From: Vibrio chagasii
Lineage (GTDB): Bacteria; Pseudomonadota; Gammaproteobacteria; Enterobacterales; Vibrionaceae
Assembly: GCF_002954585.1 (NCBI RefSeq)
Contig: NZ_MSCI01000004.1
Coordinates: forward strand, 170,413-234,412
Direction: 5' to 3'
Length of the DNA stretch: 64,000 bases
Below are positions 44,219 through 53,954 of this stretch, one piece after another; positions within the stretch are counted from its first letter, which is position 1, and every line of letters begins with the position of its first letter. The translations under genes were made by a program, and so were the position numbers. The notes beneath the pieces are model-generated. The model saw only the letters and a program-made list of their open reading frames with translations. It did not search any database and was not told the DNA's origin.

Positions 44219-44506
44219 TTAGTGACTACTTAGCTTTTCTTTGTGCTTGTTGAGTTGGCGAACGAGTTTATCAACCAACGCATCAATCGCAGCATACATG
44301 CTTTCATCTGTTGCTGTTGCATGAATCTCGCCTTGGTTTACGTGAAGGGTCGCTTCTGCAATTTGATTGATTTTCTCAACTTTTAAAACAACCTGAACAC
44401 TATTGATATGATCAAAGAAGCGTTCAAGCTTGTCGAATTTGGTGTGAACATAGTCTTGCATTGAATCGGTAAGATCAACGTGATGGCCTTGAATATTGAT
44501 TTGCAT
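44219..44506 (-). CDS. hpf: Ribosome hibernation promoting factor (short form)
   Basis: A 95-residue protein, the short HPF/YhbH type, with MQINIQGHHVDLTDSMQDYV and FDKLERFFDHI, ending in a charged tail. It dimerises ribosomes into 100S particles together with RMF in stationary phase. It lies 61 bases after rpoN. Confidence 0.94.
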   Translation of the reverse strand: MQINIQGHHVDLTDSMQDYVHTKFDKLERFFDHINSVQVVLKVEKINQIAEATLHVNQGEIHATATDESMYAAIDALVDKLVRQLNKHKEKLSSH

Positions 44507-44567
44507 AGACTTTCCTTTTCAGTTGGTGCCCGATAATAGCGATTGAGTTAAGAGTGACTCAATTTGC

Positions 44568-46028
44568 TTATAGTAGGCGTTTACGCTGACTCGATGGGGC
44601 AATGCCCAGAGACTCACGGTATTTCGCTATCGTACGTCTAGCTACCTGAATTCCTTGGTCAGCCAGTAAAGCAGCTATCTTGCTATCACTGAGAGGCTTA
44701 GCGGTATTTTCTGCCGCAACAAGCTTCTTAATGAGTGCTCGAATTGCTGTCGATGAACATTCACCGCCATTGTCAGTACTGACATGGCTCGAGAAAAAGT
44801 ATTTCAGTTCGAAGATGCCACGAGGCGTATGCATGAACTTTTGAGTCGTCACACGAGAGATCGTGGACTCGTGCATATCAACGGCTAAAGCAACATCGTT
44901 GAGTACCATCGGCTTCATCGCTTCTTCGCCATGTTCGAAGAAATCGCGCTGATGTTCAACAATGCATCGCGCAACTTTGAGTAGCGTCTCATTTCGGCTT
45001 TCTAAGCTTTTGATTAACCACTTCGCCTCTTGCAAGTTCGAGCGAATGTATTGGTTATCGGCGCTGTTACCTTTACTACCTAAGTCTGCGTACTGCTGAT
45101 TGACTTTCAGCTTTGGCACACTGTCAGGGTTAATGGTTACTAACCATTTGCCTAGGTCTTTAAATACCGATACATCTGGAACCACATATTCGGTTTCGTC
45201 TGGCGTAATCTTGCTGCCTGGTCGTGGGTCCAGTTGTTGAATGAGTTGCAGAACCTCACGTAGCTCTGCTTCTTTCAACTTAGTTTCTTTGATCACCAGT
45301 TTGTAATCACGGTTACCGAGTTGGTCGATATGGCTAGTAAGTACTAACTTAGCTTCTTCAAGCCAAGGTGTGTCTTGTGGGAAAGTCGCCAGTTGTAGCA
45401 GTAAGCAATCTTGAAGATTTAGTGAACCAACACCCAATGGGTCAAACTGTTGGATTCTTTTGCGCACAGCTTCGATTTCATCAAGCTCTACGTCTTCACT
45501 GTCGAAGTTTTCAAGGATGTCTTCACAAGATACGGTGAGATAGCCATAGTCATCGATGGCATCAATCAACGCGAATGCAATGCTTCGGTCTGTTTCTGTA
45601 AATGGTGTGAGGTCGAGTTGCCAAAGTAGGTAATCGTGCAGGCTTTGGGTGGTTTCACCTTGATATACAGGCATATCGTCATCAATTGCGATACCAGTGT
45701 TACCTGTATTTGCGCTGTAGACATCTTCCCAAGTGGTGTCGATCTCGAGTTCGTTACCAATCTCTGATTTTTCGATTAAGTCTGAGCTGTCAGGTAAGTC
45801 TTGCTCTGCGGCTTCAACTGTTTCTTTCTCGTCACTGCTAGGCTTTTCTTCCGATGATGGCGTTTCTTCATTGCCTTCTTCGACATCGAGTAATGGGTTA
45901 GATTCAAGTGCTTCTTGGATCTCTTGTTGCAAATCTAAAGTAGACAATTGCAGCAAACGGATCGCTTGCTGCAATTGAGGAGTCATTGCTAACTGTTGGC
46001 CTAGCTTAAGTTGTAATGAGGGTTTCAT
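44568..46028 (-). CDS. rpoN: RNA polymerase sigma-54 factor RpoN
   Basis: 486 residues. Region I is Gln/Leu-rich (1-50: LGQQLAMTPQLQQAIRLLQLS), region II is acidic (about 55-115), then the core-binding domain, the helix-turn-helix, and the RpoN box ARRTIAKYR (463-471). It directs transcription from -24/-12 promoters with activator ATPases, including flagellar, nitrogen and quorum-sensing genes in Vibrio. It lies 54 bases after lptB. Confidence 0.97.
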   Translation of the reverse strand: MKPSLQLKLGQQLAMTPQLQQAIRLLQLSTLDLQQEIQEALESNPLLDVEEGNEETPSSEEKPSSDEKETVEAAEQDLPDSSDLIEKSEIGNELEIDTTWEDVYSANTGNTGIAIDDDMPVYQGETTQSLHDYLLWQLDLTPFTETDRSIAFALIDAIDDYGYLTVSCEDILENFDSEDVELDEIEAVRKRIQQFDPLGVGSLNLQDCLLLQLATFPQDTPWLEEAKLVLTSHIDQLGNRDYKLVIKETKLKEAELREVLQLIQQLDPRPGSKITPDETEYVVPDVSVFKDLGKWLVTINPDSVPKLKVNQQYADLGSKGNSADNQYIRSNLQEAKWLIKSLESRNETLLKVARCIVEHQRDFFEHGEEAMKPMVLNDVALAVDMHESTISRVTTQKFMHTPRGIFELKYFFSSHVSTDNGGECSSTAIRALIKKLVAAENTAKPLSDSKIAALLADQGIQVARRTIAKYRESLGIAPSSQRKRLL

Positions 46029-46082
46029 TCAGTGTTACTTACCTAGTTATTATTCTTAGAACTCTCGATACTCTCTATATAA

Positions 46083-46808
46083 TCATAGACGGAATTGTTC
46101 GCCTAGATAAACTTGTTTAACTTGTTCGTTATTGAGAACATCTTCAGGAGTACCCTCTGCGATCAGGTGCCCTTGGCTCACGATATAGGCCTTTTCACAC
46201 ACGTCTAATGTTTCACGAACGTTGTGGTCGGTAATCAAAACACCCAAACCGCGATCGCGCAGGTGTTCGATGATTTTCTTGATATCGATAACCGAGATCG
46301 GGTCAACACCAGCAAACGGTTCGTCTAGTAAGATGAACTGAGGGTTTGCTGCAAGAGCGCGAGCGATTTCAACACGACGACGTTCACCACCCGATAGGGC
46401 CATACCATTACTGTGACGGATATGTTGGATGTGGAACTCTTCTAGAAGGTCTTCTAGCTTGTCCTGACGCTGTTCATTGGTCATCTCATCACGAGTCTGT
46501 AAAACCGCCATGATGTTGTTCTCAACAGACAGCTTACGGAAGATTGATGCTTCCTGAGGTAGGTAACCGATACCAAGACGCGAACGGCTATGCATTGGCA
46601 AGATACTGATATCTCGGTCGTCAATGCTGATGGTACCTTCGTCACGAGCAACTAAGCCTACAATCATGTAGAAGGATGTCGTTTTACCGGCACCATTAGG
46701 ACCAAGCAAGCCGACAATTTGGCCTGACTCAACCTGCAGACTTACGTCAGTCACTACTTTACGTTTGCTGTATGTTTTCGCTAGGTTTTGCGCTTTAAGA
46801 ACGGCCAT
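46083..46808 (-). CDS. lptB: LPS export ABC transporter ATPase LptB
   Basis: A 241-residue ATPase with Walker A GPNGAGKTT (36-44), signature LSGGERRR and Walker B FILLDEPFAGVDP. It powers LptFG-driven extraction of LPS from the inner membrane. It lies 2 bases after lptA. Confidence 0.96.
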   Translation of the reverse strand: MAVLKAQNLAKTYSKRKVVTDVSLQVESGQIVGLLGPNGAGKTTSFYMIVGLVARDEGTISIDDRDISILPMHSRSRLGIGYLPQEASIFRKLSVENNIMAVLQTRDEMTNEQRQDKLEDLLEEFHIQHIRHSNGMALSGGERRRVEIARALAANPQFILLDEPFAGVDPISVIDIKKIIEHLRDRGLGVLITDHNVRETLDVCEKAYIVSQGHLIAEGTPEDVLNNEQVKQVYLGEQFRL

Positions 46809-46810
46809 GG

Positions 46811-47305
46811 CTACTTATTCACTTCCGTTGGTTGTAAAACCGTTGATACTCGTTTGTTCTCACCACTGTCAGCGACTAGCTTCTGAGAGCCAATCTGGTA
46901 AGTGATTTTAGAGCCACGGATGATACTGCCATCTTGAGATAGCATTGCATTCTTGGTCATGATCAGTTTGTCGGCAACAAGCTGGTAATGCAGGTCGTCC
47001 GCTTCACCGTAGAGCGTTTTTCCGTCATCAGTCAGCTGAGAGAAGGTCGCCGGTTTACCGAAGCCTTGAATCTCTTCAATTTCACCGTTTACGGCGTTGC
47101 GGGTAACAATAACCTTATCTGCATTGATATTGATGCTGCCTTGTTTCAGGTTTACATCACCAATGAAGGTTACTTGGTTACTTTTCATATCCAATTGCTG
47201 GCTGTCTGAGTCAATGTAGACAGGTTGCTCGCTATCAGAAGATAGGGCGTAGACATTTGGTGCCGCAAGAGTCAAAGCGAATAAACTAAGGTGTAAGAGT
47301 TTCAT
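46811..47305 (-). CDS. lptA: LPS transport periplasmic protein LptA
   Basis: I choose ATG 47305 (164 residues): it gives a standard signal peptide MKLLHLSLFALTLAAPNVYA and has AAGGTAG just upstream. The upstream ATG at 47338 would place 11 extra residues before the signal. The OstA/LptA beta-jellyroll core is visible (VYIDSDSQQLDMKSNQVTFIGDVNL). It bridges LptC to LptD. It overlaps lptC by about 20 bases. Confidence 0.93.
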   Translation of the reverse strand: MKLLHLSLFALTLAAPNVYALSSDSEQPVYIDSDSQQLDMKSNQVTFIGDVNLKQGSININADKVIVTRNAVNGEIEEIQGFGKPATFSQLTDDGKTLYGEADDLHYQLVADKLIMTKNAMLSQDGSIIRGSKITYQIGSQKLVADSGENKRVSTVLQPTEVNK

Positions 47306-47849
47306 ATCTACCTTGAACAGAATTAAAGAGAGTCGCATTGTTGGTACCGAAGTTACCTTTTATTGCTTGACCCTCATTTTCAAAAAATGTACCGATCATA
47401 TGGACCGGAGTATCTGAATAAAAATCTCGGCTTTTCAGCTCAACAACCATTTTGTCTGTGGTCATTGTATCGAAGCTTGCCCCTGGCAGTAGATTCTTTG
47501 CCACAACGTTGTCATAAAAAGTGACAACTTGATTTTCATCCATAATCGCGCGATCAGCGGTGACTTGCCATTCAATTGTGTGTCCTTCTCGGAAGACCGA
47601 AAGAACAGGGTTTTGAAAGTGCGTGTCGCCAACCACTGAGAAGTGTTCTAAATACGTCGATTCAACTTGGTAGCTGCGAATGCCTGACTCATCGTAACTG
47701 ATGTTGTTTAGGCTGTTGCCGCTAAAAGCAGGTAGCTCCAAATTTGGAGCCACTTGTATCGTCGATGTTTGCTCTTTGTCGAACAAGTAGTAGGTCGACC
47801 AAGAGGCAATAAATATTAGTATTAAATAGATAATACGAGTAAAACTCAT
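47286..47849 (-). CDS. lptC: LPS export protein LptC
   Basis: A 187-residue protein with an N-terminal membrane helix (~4-22) and a periplasmic jellyroll with LELPAFSGNSLNNISYDESG and VTFYDNVVAKN. It accepts LPS from LptBFG and passes it to LptA. It overlaps both kdsC (4 bases) and lptA. Confidence 0.94.
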   Translation of the reverse strand: MSFTRIIYLILIFIASWSTYYLFDKEQTSTIQVAPNLELPAFSGNSLNNISYDESGIRSYQVESTYLEHFSVVGDTHFQNPVLSVFREGHTIEWQVTADRAIMDENQVVTFYDNVVAKNLLPGASFDTMTTDKMVVELKSRDFYSDTPVHMIGTFFENEGQAIKGNFGTNNATLFNSVQGRYETLTP

Positions 47850-48403
47850 ATGCTTAAACCTTTGTGCACGTCGAGTTCATTTCTTGCTTGTAAAATCAGG
47901 TCGCAGACTTCACGAACTGCACCATGACCACCGTTGATGGTTGTCACGTAGTTTGCTCGCTGTGCGAGTAGCGGGTGACCATCTGCCACACAAACCTTTA
48001 AGCCAACTTTTTCCATTACCGGCCAGTCGATAAGATCGTCGCCGATATAACCTGTGTTTTCAGGGTTAACTGAAAGCTTATCGCAAATATCCTGGTAAGC
48101 CTTAACTTTATCGTCTTGGCCTTGATAAATAAGTTTGATACCGAGAGCCGTCATTCGATTCTCAACAATCTGAGACTTGCGACCTGTGATGATGGCGATT
48201 TCAATGCCCGCGTTCATCAGTGATTTGATGCCGTAACCGTCACGAGTGTGAAAGGTTTTCAGCTCTTCACCATTGTTGCCCATGTAGATGCGGCCATCGG
48301 AGAACACGCCATCTACATCGCAAATTAGGAGTTTGATGCCTTTTGCTATTGCAAAAACATCTGAGTCAACAGTGCCGTATAGAGTTTCGACTGTCTGTGT
48401 CAT
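47846..48403 (-). CDS. kdsC: 3-deoxy-D-manno-octulosonate 8-phosphate phosphatase KdsC
   Basis: A 185-residue HAD-family enzyme with the nucleophile loop DVDGVFSDG (Asp29, Asp31) and GYIGDDLIDWPVM. It makes free Kdo for lipid A assembly. The start codon overlaps the kdsD stop by one base, and its stop overlaps lptC. Confidence 0.95.
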   Translation of the reverse strand: MTQTVETLYGTVDSDVFAIAKGIKLLICDVDGVFSDGRIYMGNNGEELKTFHTRDGYGIKSLMNAGIEIAIITGRKSQIVENRMTALGIKLIYQGQDDKVKAYQDICDKLSVNPENTGYIGDDLIDWPVMEKVGLKVCVADGHPLLAQRANYVTTINGGHGAVREVCDLILQARNELDVHKGLSI

Positions 48404-49374
48404 TACATTACTCCAGCTTTCAATAAATCATGCATGTTTAGAGCACCAACTAGTTTGCCATCTTGGCATAGCATCAAGCCATTGATGCTTTTAGCTTGCA
48501 TTAAGTTTAAACCCTCTACCGCAAGCATGTTCGGATCGGCAACGGTAGGGTTTAGCGTCATCACATCGCCAATTTGAGTGCTATGAATATCAACGCGCTT
48601 ATCCAAGATACGGCGTAAATCACCATCGGTAAAAATACCGGCCATTTGACCATCTTGATCAATGATGGCTGTCATACCCAAGCCTTTCTGAGATATCTCT
48701 AGTAAAGCGTCTCTTACTAATGCATCCGGAGCGACAACAGGGAGTGTATCGCCAGTGTGCATGATGTCGTCTAGTTTCAATAGTAGTTGACGACCTAAAG
48801 CGCCACCTGGGTGAGATAGGGCAAAGTCTTGAGCTGTGAAGCCTCGAGCTTGTAAAAGTGCGACGGCTAATGCATCACCCATCACTAAGGTAGCTGTGGT
48901 GCTGGTTGTTGGTGCTAAACCTAGTGGGCACGCTTCTTCCGGCACAGAAATCTGTAAATGGATATCAGACAAGGTCGCCATATTTGATGCAGGCTTGCCT
49001 GTCATGCTGATGATCTTGATGTTCAAACGCTTCAATACAGGGAACAGACTCAGAATCTCACCTGACTCACCTGAGTTCGATATTGCAATCACAATATCGC
49101 CCGGTTCGATCATGCCTAAGTCGCCATGTGCTGCTTCACCCGGGTGTACAAAGAAAGCTGATGTACCAGTACTTGCTAGCGTTGCTGCGATTTTATTGCC
49201 GATATGGCCGGATTTACCCATGCCCATCACAACCACTTTACCCTTGTTGTTTAGGATTAGGTCGCAAGCTTTGCAAAAATCATCATTAAAATATTGGTCC
49301 AATTGAGTGAGACCTGCAACTTCAGTTTCCAAAACTTGTTTGGCAACACTGCGATAATCAAATGGCTGAGACAT
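48403..49374 (-). CDS. kdsD: D-arabinose 5-phosphate isomerase KdsD
   Basis: I start at ATG 49374 (323 residues) because GGAG lies six bases before it; the ATG 12 bases upstream has no good site. It has an SIS domain with GMGKSGHIG (51-59) and HPGEAAHGDLG, followed by two CBS domains (about 205-323). It makes arabinose-5-phosphate for Kdo synthesis. It follows yrbG by 34 bases. Confidence 0.95.
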   Translation of the reverse strand: MSQPFDYRSVAKQVLETEVAGLTQLDQYFNDDFCKACDLILNNKGKVVVMGMGKSGHIGNKIAATLASTGTSAFFVHPGEAAHGDLGMIEPGDIVIAISNSGESGEILSLFPVLKRLNIKIISMTGKPASNMATLSDIHLQISVPEEACPLGLAPTTSTTATLVMGDALAVALLQARGFTAQDFALSHPGGALGRQLLLKLDDIMHTGDTLPVVAPDALVRDALLEISQKGLGMTAIIDQDGQMAGIFTDGDLRRILDKRVDIHSTQIGDVMTLNPTVADPNMLAVEGLNLMQAKSINGLMLCQDGKLVGALNMHDLLKAGVM

Positions 49375-49408
49375 CAAATACTCCAAGTACGGAAAGTTAA
49401 GTCAACAA

Positions 49409-50374
49409 TTAAGCCGACATGTTCATTAGCAGGTAGCTTTGGTAAGCCACGAACGTCACGATTAACACGCCACCTTCAATACGATTCACACTACGCGATT
49501 TACCTAGCGCCATCACAACAAGCAGCAGAGATACACCTAGCATGACCCAGAAGTCACGACCCATCGCAAATTCGCTCAAGATAGAAGGGTTAAGGATGCC
49601 AGGAATACCCATAACAGCCAGAATATTGAATACGTTTGAGCCAATGATGTTACCCACCGCCATATCGTCTTCGCCTTTCATTACACCAGCAAGTGATGCA
49701 GCAAGTTCAGGTAGGCTGGTACCAACGGCAATAATGGTTAAACCAATAACAAGGTCGCTCATACCGAAGAACTTAGCGATGATAACGGCATTATCAACCA
49801 GCATATCAGCAGCTAAAGGAAGAATGATTAGACCAATTACAACCCACATTGCAGCTTTCGGGTTACTAACACCCTCAGGAATCTCTGATTCTTGTTCATC
49901 AAGAAACGCATCGCCGTTCTTTTTCTCACTACGGCTGATTTGCAGCATGGCAAACAAAAACGCACCGAACAGAACAAATAACAATACGCCTTCGTAGAAA
50001 CCTAAGTGGTTATCCCAAAGCAGTGCGCCAGCTAGTAAAGTGACACCAATCATGAGTGGTAGTTCACGACGAATCACAGCTGAGCTGATTGATAGCGGCT
50101 TGATTAGCGCAGTGATACCTAAAATTAGCGCGATGTTGGCGATGTTTGAGCCTAGAACATTACCGACTGCGGTATCTGTTTTGCCATCAAGTGCAGCCGT
50201 TGCAGAAACCATCATTTCAGGAGCTGAAGAGCCCATTGCAAGAATCGTCATACCGATAACTAATGGTGAGATACCGAAGTTGCGAGCAAGAGCTGCGGCG
50301 CCGTAAACCAGTTTATCTGCACTCCACACCAAAAAAACCAGACCGATAATAAGAAACGCAATCGCTTCAAGCAT
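49409..50374 (-). CDS. yrbG: Calcium/sodium antiporter YrbG
   Basis: I start at ATG 50374 (321 residues), with AGGA upstream and a proper first helix MLEAIAFLIIG. The two alpha-repeats are seen as GSSAPEMMVSATA and GTSLPELAASLAG, the NCX/CaCA signatures. It has about ten helices in total. It is the first minus-strand gene of the block, divergent from mlaF, as in E. coli. Confidence 0.93.
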   Translation of the reverse strand: MLEAIAFLIIGLVFLVWSADKLVYGAAALARNFGISPLVIGMTILAMGSSAPEMMVSATAALDGKTDTAVGNVLGSNIANIALILGITALIKPLSISSAVIRRELPLMIGVTLLAGALLWDNHLGFYEGVLLFVLFGAFLFAMLQISRSEKKNGDAFLDEQESEIPEGVSNPKAAMWVVIGLIILPLAADMLVDNAVIIAKFFGMSDLVIGLTIIAVGTSLPELAASLAGVMKGEDDMAVGNIIGSNVFNILAVMGIPGILNPSILSEFAMGRDFWVMLGVSLLLVVMALGKSRSVNRIEGGVLIVTFVAYQSYLLMNMSA

Positions 50375-50639
50375 GATGATTCCTAAAAAGTTAATAAAAA
50401 ACGGAGAATTAACCGCTAATTTTGACCTGTTGGTAGGTAAAAGGGAAGTCACTCGGCAAATTAATTACCAGTTAGTCACCAAGAAAGAGAGCTGAATGGA
50501 TAATTTTCTAATGCTTTCAGATCCCTGCATACATTCCTGTTTAATATAAATTAATTGAACAGTGCTTTTAATTCTAAAGTAGACTCATTATTATTGCAGC
50601 CTTAATTGGCGTTTTTTAAAGCAAGGAAACTACAAGAGT

Positions 50640-51434
50640 ATGTCGAATACTGAACTTGTAAAAGTTAAGAACCTTAGCTTCTCACGCGGTGATCGCGTTA
50701 TTTTTGACGACATCAGTTTAGAGGTGCCTCAAGGCAAAATAACCGCAATCATGGGGCCATCGGGGATCGGTAAAACAACTTTACTGCGTTTGATTGGTGG
50801 GCAGTTGCCCCCTGATAGTGGTGAAGTTTGGTTTGATGGCGACAACATTCCGACCTTATCTCGTCGAAAGCTTTATCAAGCACGTAAAAAAATGAGCATG
50901 CTTTTCCAATCGGGTGCACTTTTTACGGATCTAAATGTGTTTGATAATGTGGCGTTTCCACTACGTGAGCACACTGAACTTAACGAAAAATTCATTCGTA
51001 CTATCGTGTTACTTAAGCTTGAGGCGGTAGGGTTACGTGGAGCTGCTCAGCTAATGCCAAGTGAGTTGTCTGGCGGAATGGCAAGGCGTGCCGCATTGGC
51101 ACGTGCTATTGCACTCGATCCCGAACTGATCATGTACGATGAACCCTTTGTGGGGCAAGACCCTATTACAATGGGTGTATTGGTAGAGCTTATTCGTAAC
51201 CTCAATCAAGCGTTGGGCTTGACGTCTATCGTCGTTTCTCACGATGTTCCTGAGGTGATGAGTATCGCTGATTGGGTTTACTTACTCGCAGATGGCAAAA
51301 TCATTGCGGCAGGGTCACCGGAAAAGTTGTACAACAATGACGATCCGAGAGTGCAGCAATTTTTGCAAGGTGAGGCGGATGGCCCTGTGCCATTTAGGTT
51401 CCCAGCGCAAAGTCTTGAAAAGGATTTGTTTTAA
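50640..51434 (+). CDS. mlaF: Phospholipid ABC transporter ATP-binding protein MlaF
   Basis: A 264-residue ATPase with Walker A GPSGIGKTT (39-47), LSGGMARRAALARA and IMYDEPFVGQDP. It powers MlaFEDB phospholipid transport between the membranes, which keeps the outer leaflet asymmetric. It is the first gene of mlaFEDCB-ibaG-murA; mlaE starts 1 base after its stop. Confidence 0.95.
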   Translation: MSNTELVKVKNLSFSRGDRVIFDDISLEVPQGKITAIMGPSGIGKTTLLRLIGGQLPPDSGEVWFDGDNIPTLSRRKLYQARKKMSMLFQSGALFTDLNVFDNVAFPLREHTELNEKFIRTIVLLKLEAVGLRGAAQLMPSELSGGMARRAALARAIALDPELIMYDEPFVGQDPITMGVLVELIRNLNQALGLTSIVVSHDVPEVMSIADWVYLLADGKIIAAGSPEKLYNNDDPRVQQFLQGEADGPVPFRFPAQSLEKDLF

Positions 51435-51435
51435 T

Positions 51436-52215
51436 ATGATTGCTAAAACTATTGCAGGTGTCGGTAAGCGAACACTTGCGATCTGTGAGTCATTTGGTCG
51501 AGCAAGCTTGATGTTATTCGGGGCTTTGTTTGGCATCCCGCGACTAAAAAACTTCCCTTTATTGGTAAAACAACTTTATAGCGTCGGCGTTCAGTCATTG
51601 GCTATTATTTTAGTTTCGGGCTTATTCATTGGCATGGTGTTGAGCCTACAAGGTTATGTTGTGCTAATTGATTATGGCGCTGAGGGCAACCTTGGCCAAA
51701 TGGTCGCGCTTTCATTGTTACGTGAACTTGGCCCTGTGGTCACCGCATTGCTGTTTGCAGGTCGCGCTGGTTCAGCGCTGACGGCAGAAATCGGTTTGAT
51801 GAAAGCAACGGAGCAGATATCCAGTTTAGAAATGATGGCGGTAGACCCTCTAAAGCGCATTATCGCACCACGCTTGTGGGCTGGACTTATCTCTATGCCT
51901 CTACTGGCGATGATCTTTATGGCTGTCGGAATTTGGGGCGGCCAGTTAGTCGGTGTTGATTGGAAAGGCATTGATCACGGCAGCTTTTGGTCTGCGATGC
52001 AGTCTTCTGTTGAGCTAGGTCGAGATATTGGTAACAGCATGATCAAATGCATGGTCTTTGCTATCACCGTAACTTGGATTGCTCTTTTCAATGGTTATGA
52101 TGCGGTACCGACCTCAGAAGGTATTAGTCAAGCAACCACACGTACAGTAGTACACTCTTCTCTAGCGGTATTAGGGCTAGATTTTGTTCTTACCGCATTG
52201 ATGTTTGGGAATTAA
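51436..52215 (+). CDS. mlaE: Phospholipid ABC transporter permease MlaE
   Basis: I start at ATG 51436 (259 residues, the E. coli length); the longer open frame back to 51292 lies inside mlaF in another frame. It has the MlaE/YrbE permease pattern LLRELGPVVTALLFAGRAGSALTAEIG with about five helices. It lies directly after mlaF and 2 bases before mlaD. Confidence 0.95.
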   Translation: MIAKTIAGVGKRTLAICESFGRASLMLFGALFGIPRLKNFPLLVKQLYSVGVQSLAIILVSGLFIGMVLSLQGYVVLIDYGAEGNLGQMVALSLLRELGPVVTALLFAGRAGSALTAEIGLMKATEQISSLEMMAVDPLKRIIAPRLWAGLISMPLLAMIFMAVGIWGGQLVGVDWKGIDHGSFWSAMQSSVELGRDIGNSMIKCMVFAITVTWIALFNGYDAVPTSEGISQATTRTVVHSSLAVLGLDFVLTALMFGN

Positions 52216-52217
52216 TC

Positions 52218-52709
52218 ATGCAACAAACTCGAAAGTTAGAATTATGGGTCGGCACATTTGTTATAGCCGGAATTTGCGCAATCTTAATCATGATCTTTCA
52301 AGTCGCTGACGTAAAAGGGCTGGGTTCAAACCATACTTACAATCTAAAAGCGACTTTTGACAACATTGGTAGCCTAAAAGTTCGTTCTCCAGTGAAGGTT
52401 GGTGGCGTGGTTGTTGGTCGTGTTAAAAGCATTGAACTTGATACCGAGAGCTACCTGCCTGTGGTTGAAATATCTATTGATGCAAAGTACTCACATTTTC
52501 CTGATACCTCTAGTGCTAAAATCTTAACGTCAGGCTTAATCGGTGAGCAGTACATCAGTTTAGTTCCCGGCTTCATTTTTGACGATGAAGAGATGTTGGT
52601 TGATGGTGATTCGATTGAAGACACTAAATCTGCATTGGTACTCGAAGACTTGATTGGCCAAGTGCTGTATAGCGTTGGTGGATCTGATGACAATAAAGCC
52701 GAGGAATAA
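52218..52709 (+). CDS. mlaD: Outer membrane lipid asymmetry MCE protein MlaD
   Basis: A 163-residue protein with one N-terminal helix (~10-28) and an MCE domain with NIGSLKVRSPVKVGGVVVGRV and LTSGLIGEQYISLVPG. It forms a hexameric ring over MlaE and takes lipid from MlaC. Confidence 0.95.
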   Translation: MQQTRKLELWVGTFVIAGICAILIMIFQVADVKGLGSNHTYNLKATFDNIGSLKVRSPVKVGGVVVGRVKSIELDTESYLPVVEISIDAKYSHFPDTSSAKILTSGLIGEQYISLVPGFIFDDEEMLVDGDSIEDTKSALVLEDLIGQVLYSVGGSDDNKAEE

Positions 52710-52713
52710 GACG

Positions 52714-53373
52714 ATGTTAAAAATGATGAGTCACTTGAAAATAGGGTTTGTCGCTGTAATGGCTTTGTTGATTTCTACTCAAGCTTTTGCTGATGCGACT
52801 ATTGATAAAACGCAGCCTTACCAAATGATGACACAAGTTAGTGAGATAGCATTTGAGCGTTTGAAGAGCGAGCAAGACAATATCCACAAAGATCCAGAAT
52901 TACTCAAGGTGATCGTGGAAGAAGAGTTGATGCCTTATGTGAATGCTCAATATGCAGCACTTAAGTTGCTGGGGCCAAACTTGAAAGGCGCGGATAGAAA
53001 AGATGTGCGTGTATTTATCGATGCATTTCGTAAATACCTAGTCTCTTCATACGCACAAGTGTTAACTCAATACACGGACCAAACCATCGAATTTGGCCCG
53101 GAACCAAAAATCAAAGCCGACAGCCGTATCACCAGTATCAAGGTTGATATCATTGATACGCCAAGACCTAACATCAAAATTGAATTCAAACTCCGTAAAG
53201 ACAAAAAGTCTGGCGAGTGGAAAGCATTTGATATGGTTGCGGAAGGGATTAGCTTACTGTCGAGCAAGCAATCAGAGTGGAATACTAAGATTCGTCAAGA
53301 CGGTATCTTAGCGGTTGCGGGCGAGCTAGAGAAACTGGCTGCACAGCCTATTCGCTTTGAGAGTAATAAATAA
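52714..53373 (+). CDS. mlaC: Phospholipid-binding periplasmic protein MlaC
   Basis: I start at ATG 52714 (219 residues) because it gives a signal peptide ending TQAFA just after the mlaD stop. The rest is MlaC (DUF/Tol-Toluene tolerance family) with DKTQPYQMMTQVSEIAFERL and VDIIDTPRPNIKIEFKLRK. It shuttles phospholipid between MlaA and MlaFEDB. The stop overlaps the mlaB start by one base. Confidence 0.93.
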   Translation: MLKMMSHLKIGFVAVMALLISTQAFADATIDKTQPYQMMTQVSEIAFERLKSEQDNIHKDPELLKVIVEEELMPYVNAQYAALKLLGPNLKGADRKDVRVFIDAFRKYLVSSYAQVLTQYTDQTIEFGPEPKIKADSRITSIKVDIIDTPRPNIKIEFKLRKDKKSGEWKAFDMVAEGISLLSSKQSEWNTKIRQDGILAVAGELEKLAAQPIRFESNK

Positions 53374-53681
53374 TGAGCCAATCTCAATGGCAAGCGCTAA
53401 GCTCTAAAGAGTATCAGCTTCTCGGAGATATCGACCGAGACAGCGTTCCTGCAATCTGGTGTATATTGGAAAAGTGGCAAACAACGGAATCGATCGTTGA
53501 AATTGACCTTAGCCATATAGATCGAGTCGATTCAGCAGGAATGGTTATGCTAATTCACTTATTAGAGCATGCAAAAAATCAAAACTGTCATATAATGCTC
53601 AGTTTCGTGCCAGAACAATTACGAACGTTGTTCCAATTGAGCAATATCCAGCCAATGATGGCAGAACACATAAAAAATTAG
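53373..53681 (+). CDS. mlaB: STAS domain protein MlaB
   Basis: A 102-residue STAS protein with IDLSHIDRVDSAGMVML (Ser54 at the usual STAS position). It binds MlaF and is needed for a stable transporter. It lies between mlaC (one-base overlap) and ibaG. Confidence 0.92.
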   Translation: MSQSQWQALSSKEYQLLGDIDRDSVPAIWCILEKWQTTESIVEIDLSHIDRVDSAGMVMLIHLLEHAKNQNCHIMLSFVPEQLRTLFQLSNIQPMMAEHIKN

Positions 53682-53694
53682 GCAGGAGCTATTT

Positions 53695-53949
53695 GTGGAC
53701 AGCACAAAAGTACAAGAATTATTAGCAGAGGCACTGAACCTTCAAGAGATTATCGTGAAAGGTGAAGGCAGTCATTACGAAGTTGTTGCGGTAGATCCAT
53801 GTTTTGACGGCATGAATCGAGTTAAGAAGCAGCAACTCATCTACGGCCCACTAATGGAATACATTCAACGCAATGACATCCATGCTCTTTCTATCAAGGC
53901 ATTTACGCCGGAAGAGTGGGAACGTGATAAGAAACTGATGTCACTTTAA
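53695..53949 (+). CDS. ibaG: BolA family acid stress protein IbaG
   Basis: An 84-residue BolA-like protein starting with GTG (53695) behind AGGAG. It has a V-x-GEGSHYEVV-type core and the C-terminal IHALSIKAFTPEEW. BolA/IbaG proteins bind glutaredoxin-linked iron-sulfur clusters. The next gene is murA, 5 bases on, as in E. coli. Confidence 0.93.
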   Translation: MDSTKVQELLAEALNLQEIIVKGEGSHYEVVAVDPCFDGMNRVKKQQLIYGPLMEYIQRNDIHALSIKAFTPEEWERDKKLMSL

Positions 53950-53954
53950 GGTTT